A stretch of 64,000 nt of DNA from Bacteroidota bacterium (GTDB lineage: Bacteria; Bacteroidota; Ignavibacteria; OLB7). The DNA is taken from positions 207,635-271,634 of the forward strand of contig JAFDZV010000036.1 of assembly GCA_018266795.1 (NCBI GenBank), given 5' to 3'. Of the stretch, positions 8,574 through 17,467 are shown piece by piece. Each line of letters starts with the position of its first letter. The first letter of the stretch is position 1. The notes under the pieces are model-generated. The model saw only the letters and a list, made by a program, of their open reading frames with translations. It was not told where the DNA came from and made no database searches. A program made the position numbers and the translations under genes.

Positions 8574-8846
8574 ATGTTCGATAAGTCGATCGAAAGAATC
8601 CTGAAGGAGGCATTTCCGCAGGAGCTTCCGTATGGCTTTGCCGAGCGCGTAGCCTACAACGCGATGCGTGCCGGCGGTACGGTCACGATCTGGGATCTCC
8701 TGCTGCGGCTCTCGCCGCGTACCAGCCTGGCGTTCGGCGCCATGGCCGCCGTGCTGCTGGTGTTCGGTGTGGCGGGAAGCGGACCCGGTGTGTTCGATGC
8801 CGTCACGAACTATAGCTCGTACAGCTCATTTCTTCCGTTACCCTGA
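8574..8846 (+). CDS. Small single-pass membrane protein, candidate anti-sigma partner
   Basis: 90 residues. A charged N-terminal half (FDKSIERILKEAFPQELPYG) is followed by one hydrophobic helix at ~52-70 (SLAFGAMAAVLLVFGVAGSG) and a short Ser/Tyr-rich tail. I do not recognise the family. Its position right after an ECF sigma gene, and the overlap of its stop with the next gene's ATG (ATGA at 8846), suggest it is a small membrane antagonist or co-sensor, as in Cnr-type or RpoE-type cassettes. That role is inference from context. Confidence 0.65.
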   Translation: MFDKSIERILKEAFPQELPYGFAERVAYNAMRAGGTVTIWDLLLRLSPRTSLAFGAMAAVLLVFGVAGSGPGVFDAVTNYSSYSSFLPLP

Positions 8847-9760
8847 TGACAACGCGTACGAAAGCCATACTGAGCCTGGGAAGCGTCTTTCTTCTGGGAG
8901 GAATCTGCGGCGCCCTGATCTTCGGCATGATCGTTCGAAACCAGGTTCGTGAGTCGCAGACGCTTCGTGATTCCAGCGGCTTTGTGGATTACTTCGCGCG
9001 TCGCCTGGAGCTTACCGAGGCGCAGCGCGATTCATTGCGAGGGGAACTGGAGCACACCTACACGCAACTGGCTCAGCTCCGCGCATCGGCTACCGAGCAG
9101 TACAATGAAGTGCTCGACTCGTTGCGGCAGCATATCTATCCGCATCTCAACGATCGGCAGCAGGAACTGTTCCGCGATGAGGAGCACAAGTTCCGGCGTT
9201 ATCTGCCGAAAGATGAAACGCCTCGCGGGTTTGCACACAACGGCCAGGCGCCGCGCTCGGGCGATATCGCGGGCAGTGTTCCGATTCAGCCCCGACACGA
9301 TTCTTCCGCAGTTGCACAGCAGGCTCCGGCCAACACGTCGGAGAAGCAGGGGACCGCGGCCACGTCCAGGACATTGCCGACGATCGACTCGACACATGCC
9401 CGAATGACCGAACTCGATGGGCTGGATCTGCCGAACGAGCCGAGCCAGAAGGCGGAACTTGACTTGAGGAAGCCGAACGGCCGGCTTGCCACCGAATTGC
9501 GCGAACGGTTGAAGCTGACGCCGGACCAACAGAAACGCGTTGTGGCCATCCTTACCGGTGCAGGGAATGACATCCGGAGCATTCGGGCCGATATGAATGA
9601 CACGCCCGTATTGATGCGGACTGCCATGCGGGAACGCCGGCGTCAGATGTGGCGTGATATCGGCATCGTCCTGACGCCGGAACAGCGGGATGCATTCAAG
9701 GAGTTCGTCAGAACCCGGCGTGAGGAACGGGGACGCCCCGAGCAGGCTCCGCCGCATTGA
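8846..9760 (+). CDS. Membrane-anchored LTxxQ/CpxP-Spy-like periplasmic stress sensor
   Basis: 304 residues. An N-terminal anchor or uncleaved signal (~8-30, LSLGSVFLLGGICGALIFGM) precedes a mostly helical periplasmic part. LTEAQRDSLRGEL near residue 57 and two C-terminal copies, LTPDQQKRVV and LTPEQRDAF, match the LTxxQ motif of Spy/CpxP and CnrX/ZraP-like proteins, which bind metal or misfolded protein. The middle (~120-200) is a low-complexity linker. It overlaps the preceding small membrane gene by ATGA, completing a sigma / small membrane protein / sensor cassette. The inducing signal (metal, envelope damage) cannot be read from sequence. Confidence 0.7.
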   Translation: MTTRTKAILSLGSVFLLGGICGALIFGMIVRNQVRESQTLRDSSGFVDYFARRLELTEAQRDSLRGELEHTYTQLAQLRASATEQYNEVLDSLRQHIYPHLNDRQQELFRDEEHKFRRYLPKDETPRGFAHNGQAPRSGDIAGSVPIQPRHDSSAVAQQAPANTSEKQGTAATSRTLPTIDSTHARMTELDGLDLPNEPSQKAELDLRKPNGRLATELRERLKLTPDQQKRVVAILTGAGNDIRSIRADMNDTPVLMRTAMRERRRQMWRDIGIVLTPEQRDAFKEFVRTRREERGRPEQAPPH

Positions 9761-9830
9761 CGGCAGCCGGCGGTGTTCGCCGTGCACTGCAGCGGCCGCC
9801 GGAATATTCTTCCGGAATTCAGGAATCTCA

Positions 9831-9857
9831 GGGGAGCGCGGATATTCCGTGCTCCCC
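9831..9857 (+). terminator. Rho-independent terminator after the ECF cassette
   Basis: An 11-bp stem (ggggagcgcgg with ccgtgctcccc, one G-T pair) with a 5-nt loop, followed by agttattt. It lies 70 nt after the sensor gene. Confidence 0.7.
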
Positions 9858-9921
9858 AGTTATTTCGAAACGGATGAACGAGATTCTTAGGCCCATGTGC
9901 TGTTTTTCTCGCATCAACCGT

Positions 9922-9929
9922 TATATTTT
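9922..9929 (+). promoter_or_regulatory. Promoter-like -7 box TATATTTT upstream of egtB
   Basis: It fits the TAnnTTTG-type box seen ahead of several genes here, with the last base changed. It lies 116 nt before the egtB start; a T-rich run (9902-9908) lies upstream. Confidence 0.4.
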
Positions 9930-10045
9930 CCAACGGTAGTCCTTACTCCTCTCCCTCACAACCAGTTCCGATCCATTCACCCACGTGCGTTGGCGCAGGT
10001 ATCGTCGAGCAGTGCGCCCATCCGTTCGCACGCATTCCCGAGCAT

Positions 10046-11377
10046 ATGAGCACAGAGATTCTTTCCGTGGGTTCCGTTACGGCGGAGGCGGAGTTGAAGC
10101 TGCACCTTGCTGCGCTTCTCGATGAAGCGCGCAGCAGAACCCTCGCACTCCTTGCACCGGTGCCCGTTGCCGAACTGTTTGCCCAGCAGGATCGGCTGAT
10201 GAGCCCCATCATCTGGGATCTCGGGCACATCGGCAACTTCGAGGAGCTGTGGGGCGTGCGGCCGCTCGGTGGCTCCATTCGGCCCGAATATGATTCCCTG
10301 TATGATGCAATGACCAATCCGCGCTCCACGCGCGACAAGCTGCCGCTTCCGGAGTTCGAGCGGCTCCTCGGGTTTCTGCGCGACGTACGCGCCGGGTTGC
10401 TCGAGCGGCTGAACCGAGCCGACCTGGGGGACGGGAATCCGCTGCTGCGCGATGGATACGTCTACATGATGTTGCTGCAGCATGAGTATCAGCACGACGA
10501 AACGATTCTTGCCACGTTGCAGTTGAAGCTGGGCGAACCCTATCACCCGGCGGAACGGCGCGCGCTGCCTGGCGGGGATCTGCGTGTCGGCGGCATGGTT
10601 ACCGTGCCGGCCGGGGAGTTCTGGATGGGGACGGACGACCGGAGCGCCGCCTACGACAACGAGCGATCGCGCCATCAGCTCCATCTGGATGCATTTCAGA
10701 TCGGAGTGGCGCCCGTCTCCAACGCAGAGTTCATGAAGTTCGTGGAGGCCGGCGGCTATCGCCGGAAGGAACTGTGGGAGGAGGCTGGGTGGGCCTTCGT
10801 TCAGGAGAACGGGATCGTTGCGCCGAAACATTGGGAACAGGATGCCGATGGTGCATGGCATACGCGCTCAATGGATCGCACAGAGCCGGTGAACCCGCGC
10901 CGCCCGGTGGTACATGTCTGCTGGCATGAAGCTTCGGCCTATTGCCGGTTTGCCGGCCTTCGTCTGCCGACCGAGGCGGAATGGGAGAAGGCCGCCTCCT
11001 GGAACCCTGCAACCGGTGAGCAGGCGATCTTCCCGTGGGGAAACGAACCCTTCCAGGAGCGGCGCGCCAATCTCGACCAGCTTGCGTTCATGGCTGCGGA
11101 GATAGGCGCATATCCGGACGGGGTAAGCGCTGTTGGATGCCATCAAATGATCGGGGACGTATGGGAATGGACTGCGAGCGACTTCGTGCCATATCCGGGC
11201 TTTCAGGCATTTCCGTACGATGAATATTCGAAGGTGTTTTTCGGTCCGGAGTACAAGGTGTTGCGAGGGGGAAGCTGGGCCACGCGTCCTGGTGCGATTC
11301 GCAACTCGTTCCGGAATTGGGACTTCCCGATTCGCCGGCAGATCTTCAGCGGCTTTCGGTGCGCCAGGGATATCTGA
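10046..11377 (+). CDS. egtB: Ergothioneine biosynthesis sulfoxide synthase EgtB
   Basis: 443 residues. A non-haem iron enzyme joining hercynine to a cysteine-containing thiol with O2 to form the sulfoxide intermediate of ergothioneine. The N-terminal DinB-like domain carries the iron ligands in WDLGHIGNFEE (His61) and QHEYQHDE (His146, His150). The C-terminal formylglycine-generating-enzyme-like domain (~190-443) ends with GGSWATRPG and SGFRCARDI, typical of the family. First gene of an apparent egtB-egtD-egtA operon. Thiol specificity (gamma-glutamylcysteine or cysteine) is not certain from sequence, although the neighbouring egtA favours gamma-glutamylcysteine. Confidence 0.94.
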   Translation: MSTEILSVGSVTAEAELKLHLAALLDEARSRTLALLAPVPVAELFAQQDRLMSPIIWDLGHIGNFEELWGVRPLGGSIRPEYDSLYDAMTNPRSTRDKLPLPEFERLLGFLRDVRAGLLERLNRADLGDGNPLLRDGYVYMMLLQHEYQHDETILATLQLKLGEPYHPAERRALPGGDLRVGGMVTVPAGEFWMGTDDRSAAYDNERSRHQLHLDAFQIGVAPVSNAEFMKFVEAGGYRRKELWEEAGWAFVQENGIVAPKHWEQDADGAWHTRSMDRTEPVNPRRPVVHVCWHEASAYCRFAGLRLPTEAEWEKAASWNPATGEQAIFPWGNEPFQERRANLDQLAFMAAEIGAYPDGVSAVGCHQMIGDVWEWTASDFVPYPGFQAFPYDEYSKVFFGPEYKVLRGGSWATRPGAIRNSFRNWDFPIRRQIFSGFRCARDI

Positions 11378-11444
11378 TACCTGTTAGCTGCCGGCATGTA
11401 CAGTACGATGTGAAACGGCCGGGCCAAAATCAAGAGGAGTCCAC

Positions 11445-12500
11445 GTGAAGATCGATTCTACGACCGTCGTAACGGCAGCCGAAGAGAGGGCTGCCGAGGG
11501 AGCGCGTGTGCAGGTTGCGGAGTTTGCCGCGCTTCCCGATCACCGTCTTTCGCTGGCAGCCGACGTTCGTCGCGGCCTGACGCTTGCACAGAAGGAGCTC
11601 CCGCCGAAGTATTTCTACGATGAGCGCGGCGCCATGCTCTTCGAGGCTATCTGCGATCTCCCGGAGTACTATCAGACGCGAACCGAGCGCGGCATTCTGG
11701 ATGCGATCGCCGACATCCTCGTGAGCCATGCACATCCCTCTACGCTGGTGGAGTTCGGTTCCGGCAGTTCCAGCAAGACACGCGTTCTGCTGGATGCGAT
11801 GAATCGCGCCGGCCTGCTTGGCACCTATGTGCCGCTGGATATCAGCCGCGAGATGCTGCTGGAGACTGCGGAGCAGTTGGTTGCGGAGTATGATGATCTG
11901 AACGTGCGTGCGGTGATTGCCGACTTCGCGATGCCGCTGCCGCCGATCACGGTGGAGGGGAATGCCCTGGTGATCTTTCTGGGTGGGACGATCGGCAACT
12001 TCAGAGAGGATGAGGCGAAGCGCTTCCTTCGCAATGTTGCGGAATCGATGCGGCCCGGCGATCGGTTCGTGGTTGGTGTGGATCTGGTGAAGGATCCGCT
12101 GGAGCTCAACGCCGCCTACAACGACGCCGCCGGTATTACCGCCGAGTTCAATCTGAACGTACTGGACGTGATCAACCGCGAGCTTGCGGCGGACTTCGAT
12201 CGGTCGCGGTTCACACACTATGCGTTTTACAACCCGGGTGAATCGCAGATCGAAATGCACCTGGCCAGCCGGTGCGATCAGCAGGTGACGATTGCTGCGC
12301 TGGAGATGTGTGTGCACTTCGAACGCGGAGAAACCATTCGCACCGAGATCAGCCGCAAGTTCACGCGCGGGTCCATCTCCCGGCTGCTTGCGGCTGCGGG
12401 TCTGGAGCTGTGCGAGTTTCACTCGGACGGCGCCAACCGCTTTGCGCTCTGCGTGGCCTCGTTGGGCGACGCCCGCCGAACGGAACATACCACGCACTGA
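11445..12500 (+). CDS. egtD: L-histidine N-alpha-methyltransferase EgtD
   Basis: 351 residues. It trimethylates histidine with S-adenosylmethionine to give hercynine, the first committed step to ergothioneine. The family block KYFYDERGAMLFEAICDLPE is followed by the SAM-binding loop LVEFGSGSSSKTRVLLDAM, and ALVIFLGGTIGNF is also present, as in characterised EgtD proteins. The GTG or ATG near 11445 is preceded by agaggag (a good ribosome binding site). It is 67 nt after egtB and 10 nt before egtA, supporting one transcript. Confidence 0.95.
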   Translation: MKIDSTTVVTAAEERAAEGARVQVAEFAALPDHRLSLAADVRRGLTLAQKELPPKYFYDERGAMLFEAICDLPEYYQTRTERGILDAIADILVSHAHPSTLVEFGSGSSSKTRVLLDAMNRAGLLGTYVPLDISREMLLETAEQLVAEYDDLNVRAVIADFAMPLPPITVEGNALVIFLGGTIGNFREDEAKRFLRNVAESMRPGDRFVVGVDLVKDPLELNAAYNDAAGITAEFNLNVLDVINRELAADFDRSRFTHYAFYNPGESQIEMHLASRCDQQVTIAALEMCVHFERGETIRTEISRKFTRGSISRLLAAAGLELCEFHSDGANRFALCVASLGDARRTEHTTH

Positions 12501-12510
12501 GAGGACAACC

Positions 12511-13839
12511 GTGCCGTCGCCGACAAGCATACTTGCCCACGATGCCCTTCTGGAAATGGTTCGCACGGAACTGTTCGGGCATGGCCGCTTCCATCATCGC
12601 GACTCGATCGGGTTGGAGGCCGAGTTGTTTCCGATCTATCGCGGTGCCTCCGGCGCCGCTCGTCCAGTGCCGCTTCGTTCGGTGGTGCCGGGAACTCCCT
12701 CCATCTCGGAACTGTTCGCTCGAGTCTGTAAACGCCATGGCTGGAGGCTGAGCGAGGAAGCTGGGGTGCTCTCGATCTGCTGCGGCGGGGCCGGTTCTCT
12801 GACGTTGGAGCCGGCCGGACAGATCGAGTACAGCGGGTTGCCGATGCATTCCGTGCTCGAGGCTGTTAACGATGCCCGCGCGGTAATCGGGCTCATCGAA
12901 GAGGAAGGTCGTGCGCTCGGAATCGAGTTGATGGAGTGCGGCTACAGCAGCATCTTCGATGCCGAGGAGAACGGCCTCCAGATTCGCAAACCGCGATACG
13001 TTGCGATGGATCGATACTTCGGGAGCATCGGTCCGTTCGGCCGCAAGATGATGCGTGCCACGTGTGCACTGCAGATCAATCTGGACATTGGCGACCACCG
13101 CACGCGCGCGCGCCGGTGGCTTCTGGCCAACCTGATGGCTCCGGCAATGAATGCGTTGTTTGCAAACTCGCCGCATGCTCACGATGGGGAGCGGTTCGGA
13201 AGCTTCCGTCATGAGATCTGGCGGCAGGCTGACCCGTCGCGAACCGGACGCGTTCTTCCCGGGCCCTGGGAGGATCCTGCAGCAGCCTATCTCCGCTTTG
13301 CACTCGATGCACGCGTGATGATGATCCAGGAGGAGGGAGGGGAAATGTCCGTGCCGGCGGAACGGCTATCGTTCGCTGAGTGGATGACGGGGCATGAACG
13401 GAGCGGCTACCCCGACTGGTCTGACTGGCGCCTTCATCTCTCAACGCTCTTTCCGGACGTTCGTGCGCGCGGTTGGATGGAGATCCGGTCTATCGACATG
13501 CTTCCGCGGCGTTGGTGGAGCGTTCCGGTTGCGATTGCCTGCACGCTGCTCTACAACGACGAGTGTCTGGATGCTGCGCTGGAGCTGATTGAATCGACCA
13601 GGGGTTCAACGGGGCAACCCAACGGGCATCCGGTTGGGCGAGAGGCGGATTACGGCGTCGGCTGCCGGCTGCTTGCACTGGCCTATGGGGCAATACCGAA
13701 CGGGGAGCTTCGTGCCGATCTCGCATCGTATTGCGATACGTTCGTCATCACCGGCACCACGCCCGGCGATGCGATCGATCACGCCGAAATGAGAACCGCC
13801 CATCGAGCTCCTGGAGTCTTGGAGCCGGACGGGCGGTAA
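12511..13839 (+). CDS. egtA: Glutamate-cysteine ligase of the ergothioneine pathway, EgtA
   Basis: About 442 residues from GTG 12511, chosen because gagagga lies just upstream and the reading frame upstream of it overlaps egtD. An ATP-dependent ligase making gamma-glutamylcysteine, the sulfur donor used by the mycobacterial-type EgtB. Recognisable segments are DSIGLEAELFPI near the N-terminus and KPRYVAMDRYFGSIGPFGRK followed by MMRATCALQINLDIGDHRTR, which match the GCS2/EgtA fold. EgtC (amidohydrolase) and EgtE (lyase) are not in the window. Convergent with the anti-sigma-like gene at 13894. Confidence 0.9.
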   Translation: MPSPTSILAHDALLEMVRTELFGHGRFHHRDSIGLEAELFPIYRGASGAARPVPLRSVVPGTPSISELFARVCKRHGWRLSEEAGVLSICCGGAGSLTLEPAGQIEYSGLPMHSVLEAVNDARAVIGLIEEEGRALGIELMECGYSSIFDAEENGLQIRKPRYVAMDRYFGSIGPFGRKMMRATCALQINLDIGDHRTRARRWLLANLMAPAMNALFANSPHAHDGERFGSFRHEIWRQADPSRTGRVLPGPWEDPAAAYLRFALDARVMMIQEEGGEMSVPAERLSFAEWMTGHERSGYPDWSDWRLHLSTLFPDVRARGWMEIRSIDMLPRRWWSVPVAIACTLLYNDECLDAALELIESTRGSTGQPNGHPVGREADYGVGCRLLALAYGAIPNGELRADLASYCDTFVITGTTPGDAIDHAEMRTAHRAPGVLEPDGR

Positions 13840-13893
13840 GGTGAGCATCGGAAGTGAGAAGGGAGGCCCATTCCTCTCTTCAGCCGGAACTGA

Positions 13894-14682
13894 TCAATCG
13901 ATCTTCTTCTTCTGAAGCTCGATGGTAACGCCCACGTTGATCGGGCCGTCGTTCGCCGGAGTATGAACCGGAGAAACAACCTCCTCATGCTTCGGCGACT
14001 GGACGCCATCGTCGAGGGTCCTTCTCTCCCGTACGGCCGGACGCGACGAGGCATTGATACTGCTTCTCTCGGCAACCATTGCCGCAGGCGTCCTGGAATG
14101 TACCGGACGACTGTCGCGGACAATGGACGTTTCCTCCGAAGCCGGGTGCTGATGAAGCACGTCCGCAGACTTGGCGGGAGACGCTGATGCCGGTGCCGCC
14201 GGCAGTGGTGCGTGGACGCCTGTGCCGCCGTGTGCGGGCGTCGAGACATGGGCGGCAGGGATCTCCTTGATCAATGGGATATCGCTCTTGCCGGAGGGAA
14301 GCACCACGGCCGTGCCGGCGGTAAGTGCCAGGGCCACACCGGAGGCGATCATCCACTGAACGGGAACCAATCCCCATCGTGAACGCTTCTTTTCGGTCCC
14401 GCCCGCTCGGGGCAGGGGAGCGGCCATCGGCATCGAAGCGCGCATCGGTGCGTTGGAAGAGGCGGCGAGTATCGAGGCAACACGTGCACGCATTGCAGTG
14501 TGCTCGGTGGGCTCGGCTTCGAGATCCTTGCGAAGCGCACTCTCGATGACACGCTGAGCCTTCAGCTCCTGCCGGAGTTCGCGGTCCAGTGCCACCTGAA
14601 TAAAAAAGTCGCTTTCTTCGGCGGAGGACATCTCCGCGTTCATGTAGCGCTCGATCAGTATTTCACGTTCTGCACGATTCAT
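13894..14682 (-). CDS. Putative membrane anti-sigma-like protein coupled to an ECF sigma gene
   Basis: 262 residues from ATG 14682, preceded by gggag. The ATG overlaps the sigma stop codon (ATGA), which implies translational coupling. An N-terminal helical, charged domain (~1-70, RAEREILIERYMNAEMSSAE) is followed by a linker, one transmembrane helix (~110-128, WMIASGVALALTAGTAVVL) and a Pro/Ala/Ser-rich C-terminal part ending NVGVTIELQKKKID. No zinc motif is present. The layout (cytoplasmic helix bundle, one membrane pass, periplasmic tail) and coupling fit an anti-sigma factor. No family is recognised, so the role is inferred. Confidence 0.68.
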   Translation of the reverse strand: MNRAEREILIERYMNAEMSSAEESDFFIQVALDRELRQELKAQRVIESALRKDLEAEPTEHTAMRARVASILAASSNAPMRASMPMAAPLPRAGGTEKKRSRWGLVPVQWMIASGVALALTAGTAVVLPSGKSDIPLIKEIPAAHVSTPAHGGTGVHAPLPAAPASASPAKSADVLHQHPASEETSIVRDSRPVHSRTPAAMVAERSSINASSRPAVRERRTLDDGVQSPKHEEVVSPVHTPANDGPINVGVTIELQKKKID

Positions 14683-15368
14683 TCTTCTATCTCCCACAGG
14701 GCGGTGCCGTTGTTGCGGTCTTCCTGTTCGTCATTACTATCATCAAGGCCGATGAAGGCCGATATGATTCTACCGAGCTGCATCCGTGCGCGCCATGCAC
14801 GCGTGCGCACTGCGCCAACCTGCTCACCGAGCATTGTGGCGATTTCGTCGAAACGATAGCCCGAATAGGCGTTCAGAACAAGTACTTCGCGCTGCGATGG
14901 CGGCAGATGCTCGAGCGCAGCCACCACAAGCTCCTCGGCATGTGACATCTCGCGGTGCGAGGCTGCGGGATGCTCCCAGTCCGCCAGGTCATCCAGCGAT
15001 GCCATGTTGCGGTTGCCGCGGATCTGATTAAGGCAGAGGTTCCGTGCCATCCGCACCAGGAAGCCCACCGGGTTCTCCAACTGCTCTGCCGATTCGCGAC
15101 GATCCTTGCGCAGCTTGATCAGACGTTCCCAGAGATCCTGCACCAGATCCTCCGCTTGGCGGCGATCGTTGACGAACTTCAGGCAGTACATGTACAACCG
15201 GTGCGTATGCCGATCGAACAACTCCATGAAGGCCACGTCATCACCCGCGAGGAAACGCCGGAACAGCTCCAGGTCGCTGTTTACCTCTCCCGCTTCAGCC
15301 GGCCGCTGCGTTCTCTTCGAACGCCGCCGCAGCGATATCGACTCCAAGATTGAGCTACGTTCAGCCAT
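14679..15368 (-). CDS. ECF-family RNA polymerase sigma factor
   Basis: 229 residues. After a basic ~30-residue N-terminal extension, sigma region 2 begins at LELFRRFLAGDDVAFMELFD and contains QAEDLVQDLWERLIKL. Region 4 is PPSQREVLVLNAYSGYRFDE with the helix-turn-helix IATMLGEQVGAVRTRAWRAR. The C-terminus adds an acidic tail (LDDSNDEQEDRNNG). Its stop overlaps the start of the downstream membrane protein gene, so the two are probably made in fixed ratio. Divergent from the T9SS cargo gene at 15589. Confidence 0.92.
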   Translation of the reverse strand: MAERSSILESISLRRRSKRTQRPAEAGEVNSDLELFRRFLAGDDVAFMELFDRHTHRLYMYCLKFVNDRRQAEDLVQDLWERLIKLRKDRRESAEQLENPVGFLVRMARNLCLNQIRGNRNMASLDDLADWEHPAASHREMSHAEELVVAALEHLPPSQREVLVLNAYSGYRFDEIATMLGEQVGAVRTRAWRARMQLGRIISAFIGLDDSNDEQEDRNNGTALWEIEE

Positions 15369-15455
15369 AGTTTCTCTTCCGAATCATTGAGTCATCCATT
15401 CACATTCATAACACTGCTGTTCATCCGGACGTCACAATACCCCGAAAAATTATCT

Positions 15456-15483
15456 TGCGCGTGACGTTGCATCGTACATTCGT
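15456..15483 (+). promoter_or_regulatory. Promoter-like pair TTG ... TACATTCG upstream of the T9SS cargo gene
   Basis: TTG at 15456-15458, then 17 nt, then TACATTCG at 15476-15483, matching the TAnnTT(T/C)G box found repeatedly here. It lies about 105 nt before the start at 15589. Confidence 0.42.
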
Positions 15484-15588
15484 GTCAACATACTATTCTG
15501 CTTGCACGTACGTGTTTCGAATGTCGCAGAATTCGCGCTTTCGAGCAACCCCCTCAGGTACTCATTCTCGATGTGCATGGAAGATCGA

Positions 15589-17463
15589 ATGTATCGATTT
15601 GCACTGCTCCTGATATTGGTGGTGGCAACGGCTCTCCCGACGCACGCCCAGCCCGGCGACGGGCGTGACCCGGCGTCTCCTCACAATACCCGTTATGAAT
15701 GGGGTGCTGCCGAAAGGGTTGGGGGCGGTTCGATGTGGAAGGTGGCCGACCATAAGGACTCCACGGTCGATTTCAGTTGGGTGCCGATCAACAGCTGCAA
15801 GCGGATGTACGTGGAGTTCGTGAACATCGGGTACGACTCGGTGACGCTGGCCGCAACGTATCCGCCGGGCTCCTCCAACGATCAGTTCGAGTTCAACGAC
15901 GGGAACGCTCGTCTCGTGCTTCCGCCGATGGCGCCAGGCAGCCGTGGGATCTTCGTTCCCGTGCGTTTCTGTCCACGCTCGCCGGGCGGAGATGCCAGCG
16001 CCACGATCCTTCTCAGCGACGTGAACGACCCGTTGGATTTCAGCAGGCAGGTGCATCTCCATGGTGTCGGTACGCAGGCGGTTGTGCAGGTCACGGCGCA
16101 GCGGGATCTCCGTGTCAATGTCTCGGACTGTCACGACCTCCTGGTTCAGGTGAAGAACATCACGGACAAGCCTCCCTTTTCGAGCGGAGGGATCAACGTG
16201 TTCCTGGATAGCGTGGCGATCCTCGGCGGATCGCAGGAGTATGCCATAATCAGCGGCCCGATCGCGCGCACCATCCTGTCGCCCGGCGCTACTCAGGAGT
16301 ACTGGGTTCGATTCTGCCCGAAGACGAGCGGCGATCGCGACGGCACGATCCGGGTTCTCTTTTCCTTCTACAACACCGCTCCGAAGACGTTCGAGACCGA
16401 TGGCCATCTTCACTGCATCGGTGAAGGACCGTCGGACTCCACCGCCAGCAGCAACAGGCCGATGCTTTATTTCGGCCCGATGCAGGAGGGTGATTGCCGG
16501 TTGGATACGTTCATGCTGCGCAATCCGTCGGACGATCCGGCGCTGCTCGAGGATGTTCATATCTTCGACCTGGAGTCGTATACGACCCCCTCCACCGCCT
16601 TTACGATGGTTGCGCCCGATCCCACTGCGCTGCCGGTGATCATCGGCCCGCACTCGAGCATTCCGGTCGTGATCCGCTACTGCCAGGATCAACGCGATTC
16701 GGTCGATGCAATCTGGGATGCCACGCTCGATCATGGCGGACCGGTTACGGTGGATCTTCACGGCGAGCGATCGCACGAACCGCCGATGACGGTTGCGCTC
16801 GATTCCATCTTCGTGAGAGTTGGCGAGAAGGCGCATATCGGCGTTCACATCACCGGGGGGCCGATAGAGCGTGCCAGTGCCGTGTGGGACAGCCTTCTTC
16901 TCCGCTTCAACGGCAGGAGTATCGTGCTTACCGGCGTTGCTGCCGCAAATGGCGACCGCGCCTCCTATTCGTACCAATCGGACAGTGTGGTGGTGATCCG
17001 TCGAGTCGGCGGGGCGGGAACGCTGACCCCCGATATGCTGATGCAGTTGGAGTTCTACGGGCTGACATCGGGTGTGGCGGAAAATGTGATCGCCGTTCAG
17101 GCATTTGATATTACCGCACATGATGGTATCAGCGTCAAGAACGGCGGCTTCATCGGGCTCAGCGGGTGCGGGCTGGATCCGAACGTTCGCTTCAGTCGCC
17201 GCGAGGCGATCCAGGGCGTGGATTACATTGCCGCGTCCAACAGTGTGAACCTGAAGTATCGCGCTCCCTCCGGAGCCGTGCCGAGCCTGATGCTGGTTGA
17301 TATCAATGGCGCTTTGGTGCGCTCGCTGCTGCTCCCCGAAGGAAATGACGACGAGCAGAGCATGCAGGTCGATCTGGATGGTCTCGCGCCGGGGTTCTAT
17401 GTGGTTCTGCTGCGCGCCGGTGATGACCAGAGCGCGATGCCGATCATGGTGACGAAGTACTGA
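15589..17463 (+). CDS. Secreted T9SS cargo protein with repeated Ig-like (choice-of-anchor-D-like) domains
   Basis: 624 residues from ATG 15589 (ggaaga upstream), which puts a signal peptide (YRFALLLILVVATALPTHAQ) at the N-terminus. The body consists of successive beta-sandwich modules of the abnormal-spindle/choice-of-anchor-D kind (IFVPVRFCPRSPGG, EYWVRFCPKTSGD, SIPVVIRYCQD), each with a conserved VRFCP-like motif. A cohesin-like stretch follows (IFVRVGEKAHIGVHITGG). The last ~75 residues form a type A T9SS sorting domain (GALVRSLLLPEG, LAPGFYVVLLRAG). It is probably exported across the outer membrane and attached to the surface. It lies 4 nt before the next gene. Confidence 0.82.
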   Translation: MYRFALLLILVVATALPTHAQPGDGRDPASPHNTRYEWGAAERVGGGSMWKVADHKDSTVDFSWVPINSCKRMYVEFVNIGYDSVTLAATYPPGSSNDQFEFNDGNARLVLPPMAPGSRGIFVPVRFCPRSPGGDASATILLSDVNDPLDFSRQVHLHGVGTQAVVQVTAQRDLRVNVSDCHDLLVQVKNITDKPPFSSGGINVFLDSVAILGGSQEYAIISGPIARTILSPGATQEYWVRFCPKTSGDRDGTIRVLFSFYNTAPKTFETDGHLHCIGEGPSDSTASSNRPMLYFGPMQEGDCRLDTFMLRNPSDDPALLEDVHIFDLESYTTPSTAFTMVAPDPTALPVIIGPHSSIPVVIRYCQDQRDSVDAIWDATLDHGGPVTVDLHGERSHEPPMTVALDSIFVRVGEKAHIGVHITGGPIERASAVWDSLLLRFNGRSIVLTGVAAANGDRASYSYQSDSVVVIRRVGGAGTLTPDMLMQLEFYGLTSGVAENVIAVQAFDITAHDGISVKNGGFIGLSGCGLDPNVRFSRREAIQGVDYIAASNSVNLKYRAPSGAVPSLMLVDINGALVRSLLLPEGNDDEQSMQVDLDGLAPGFYVVLLRAGDDQSAMPIMVTKY

Positions 17464-17467
17464 GACG

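Noticed and set aside
15562..17121. Minus-strand open frame of about 500 codons opposite the T9SS cargo gene
   Set aside because: Shadow of a strongly supported secreted protein; no recognisable domains.
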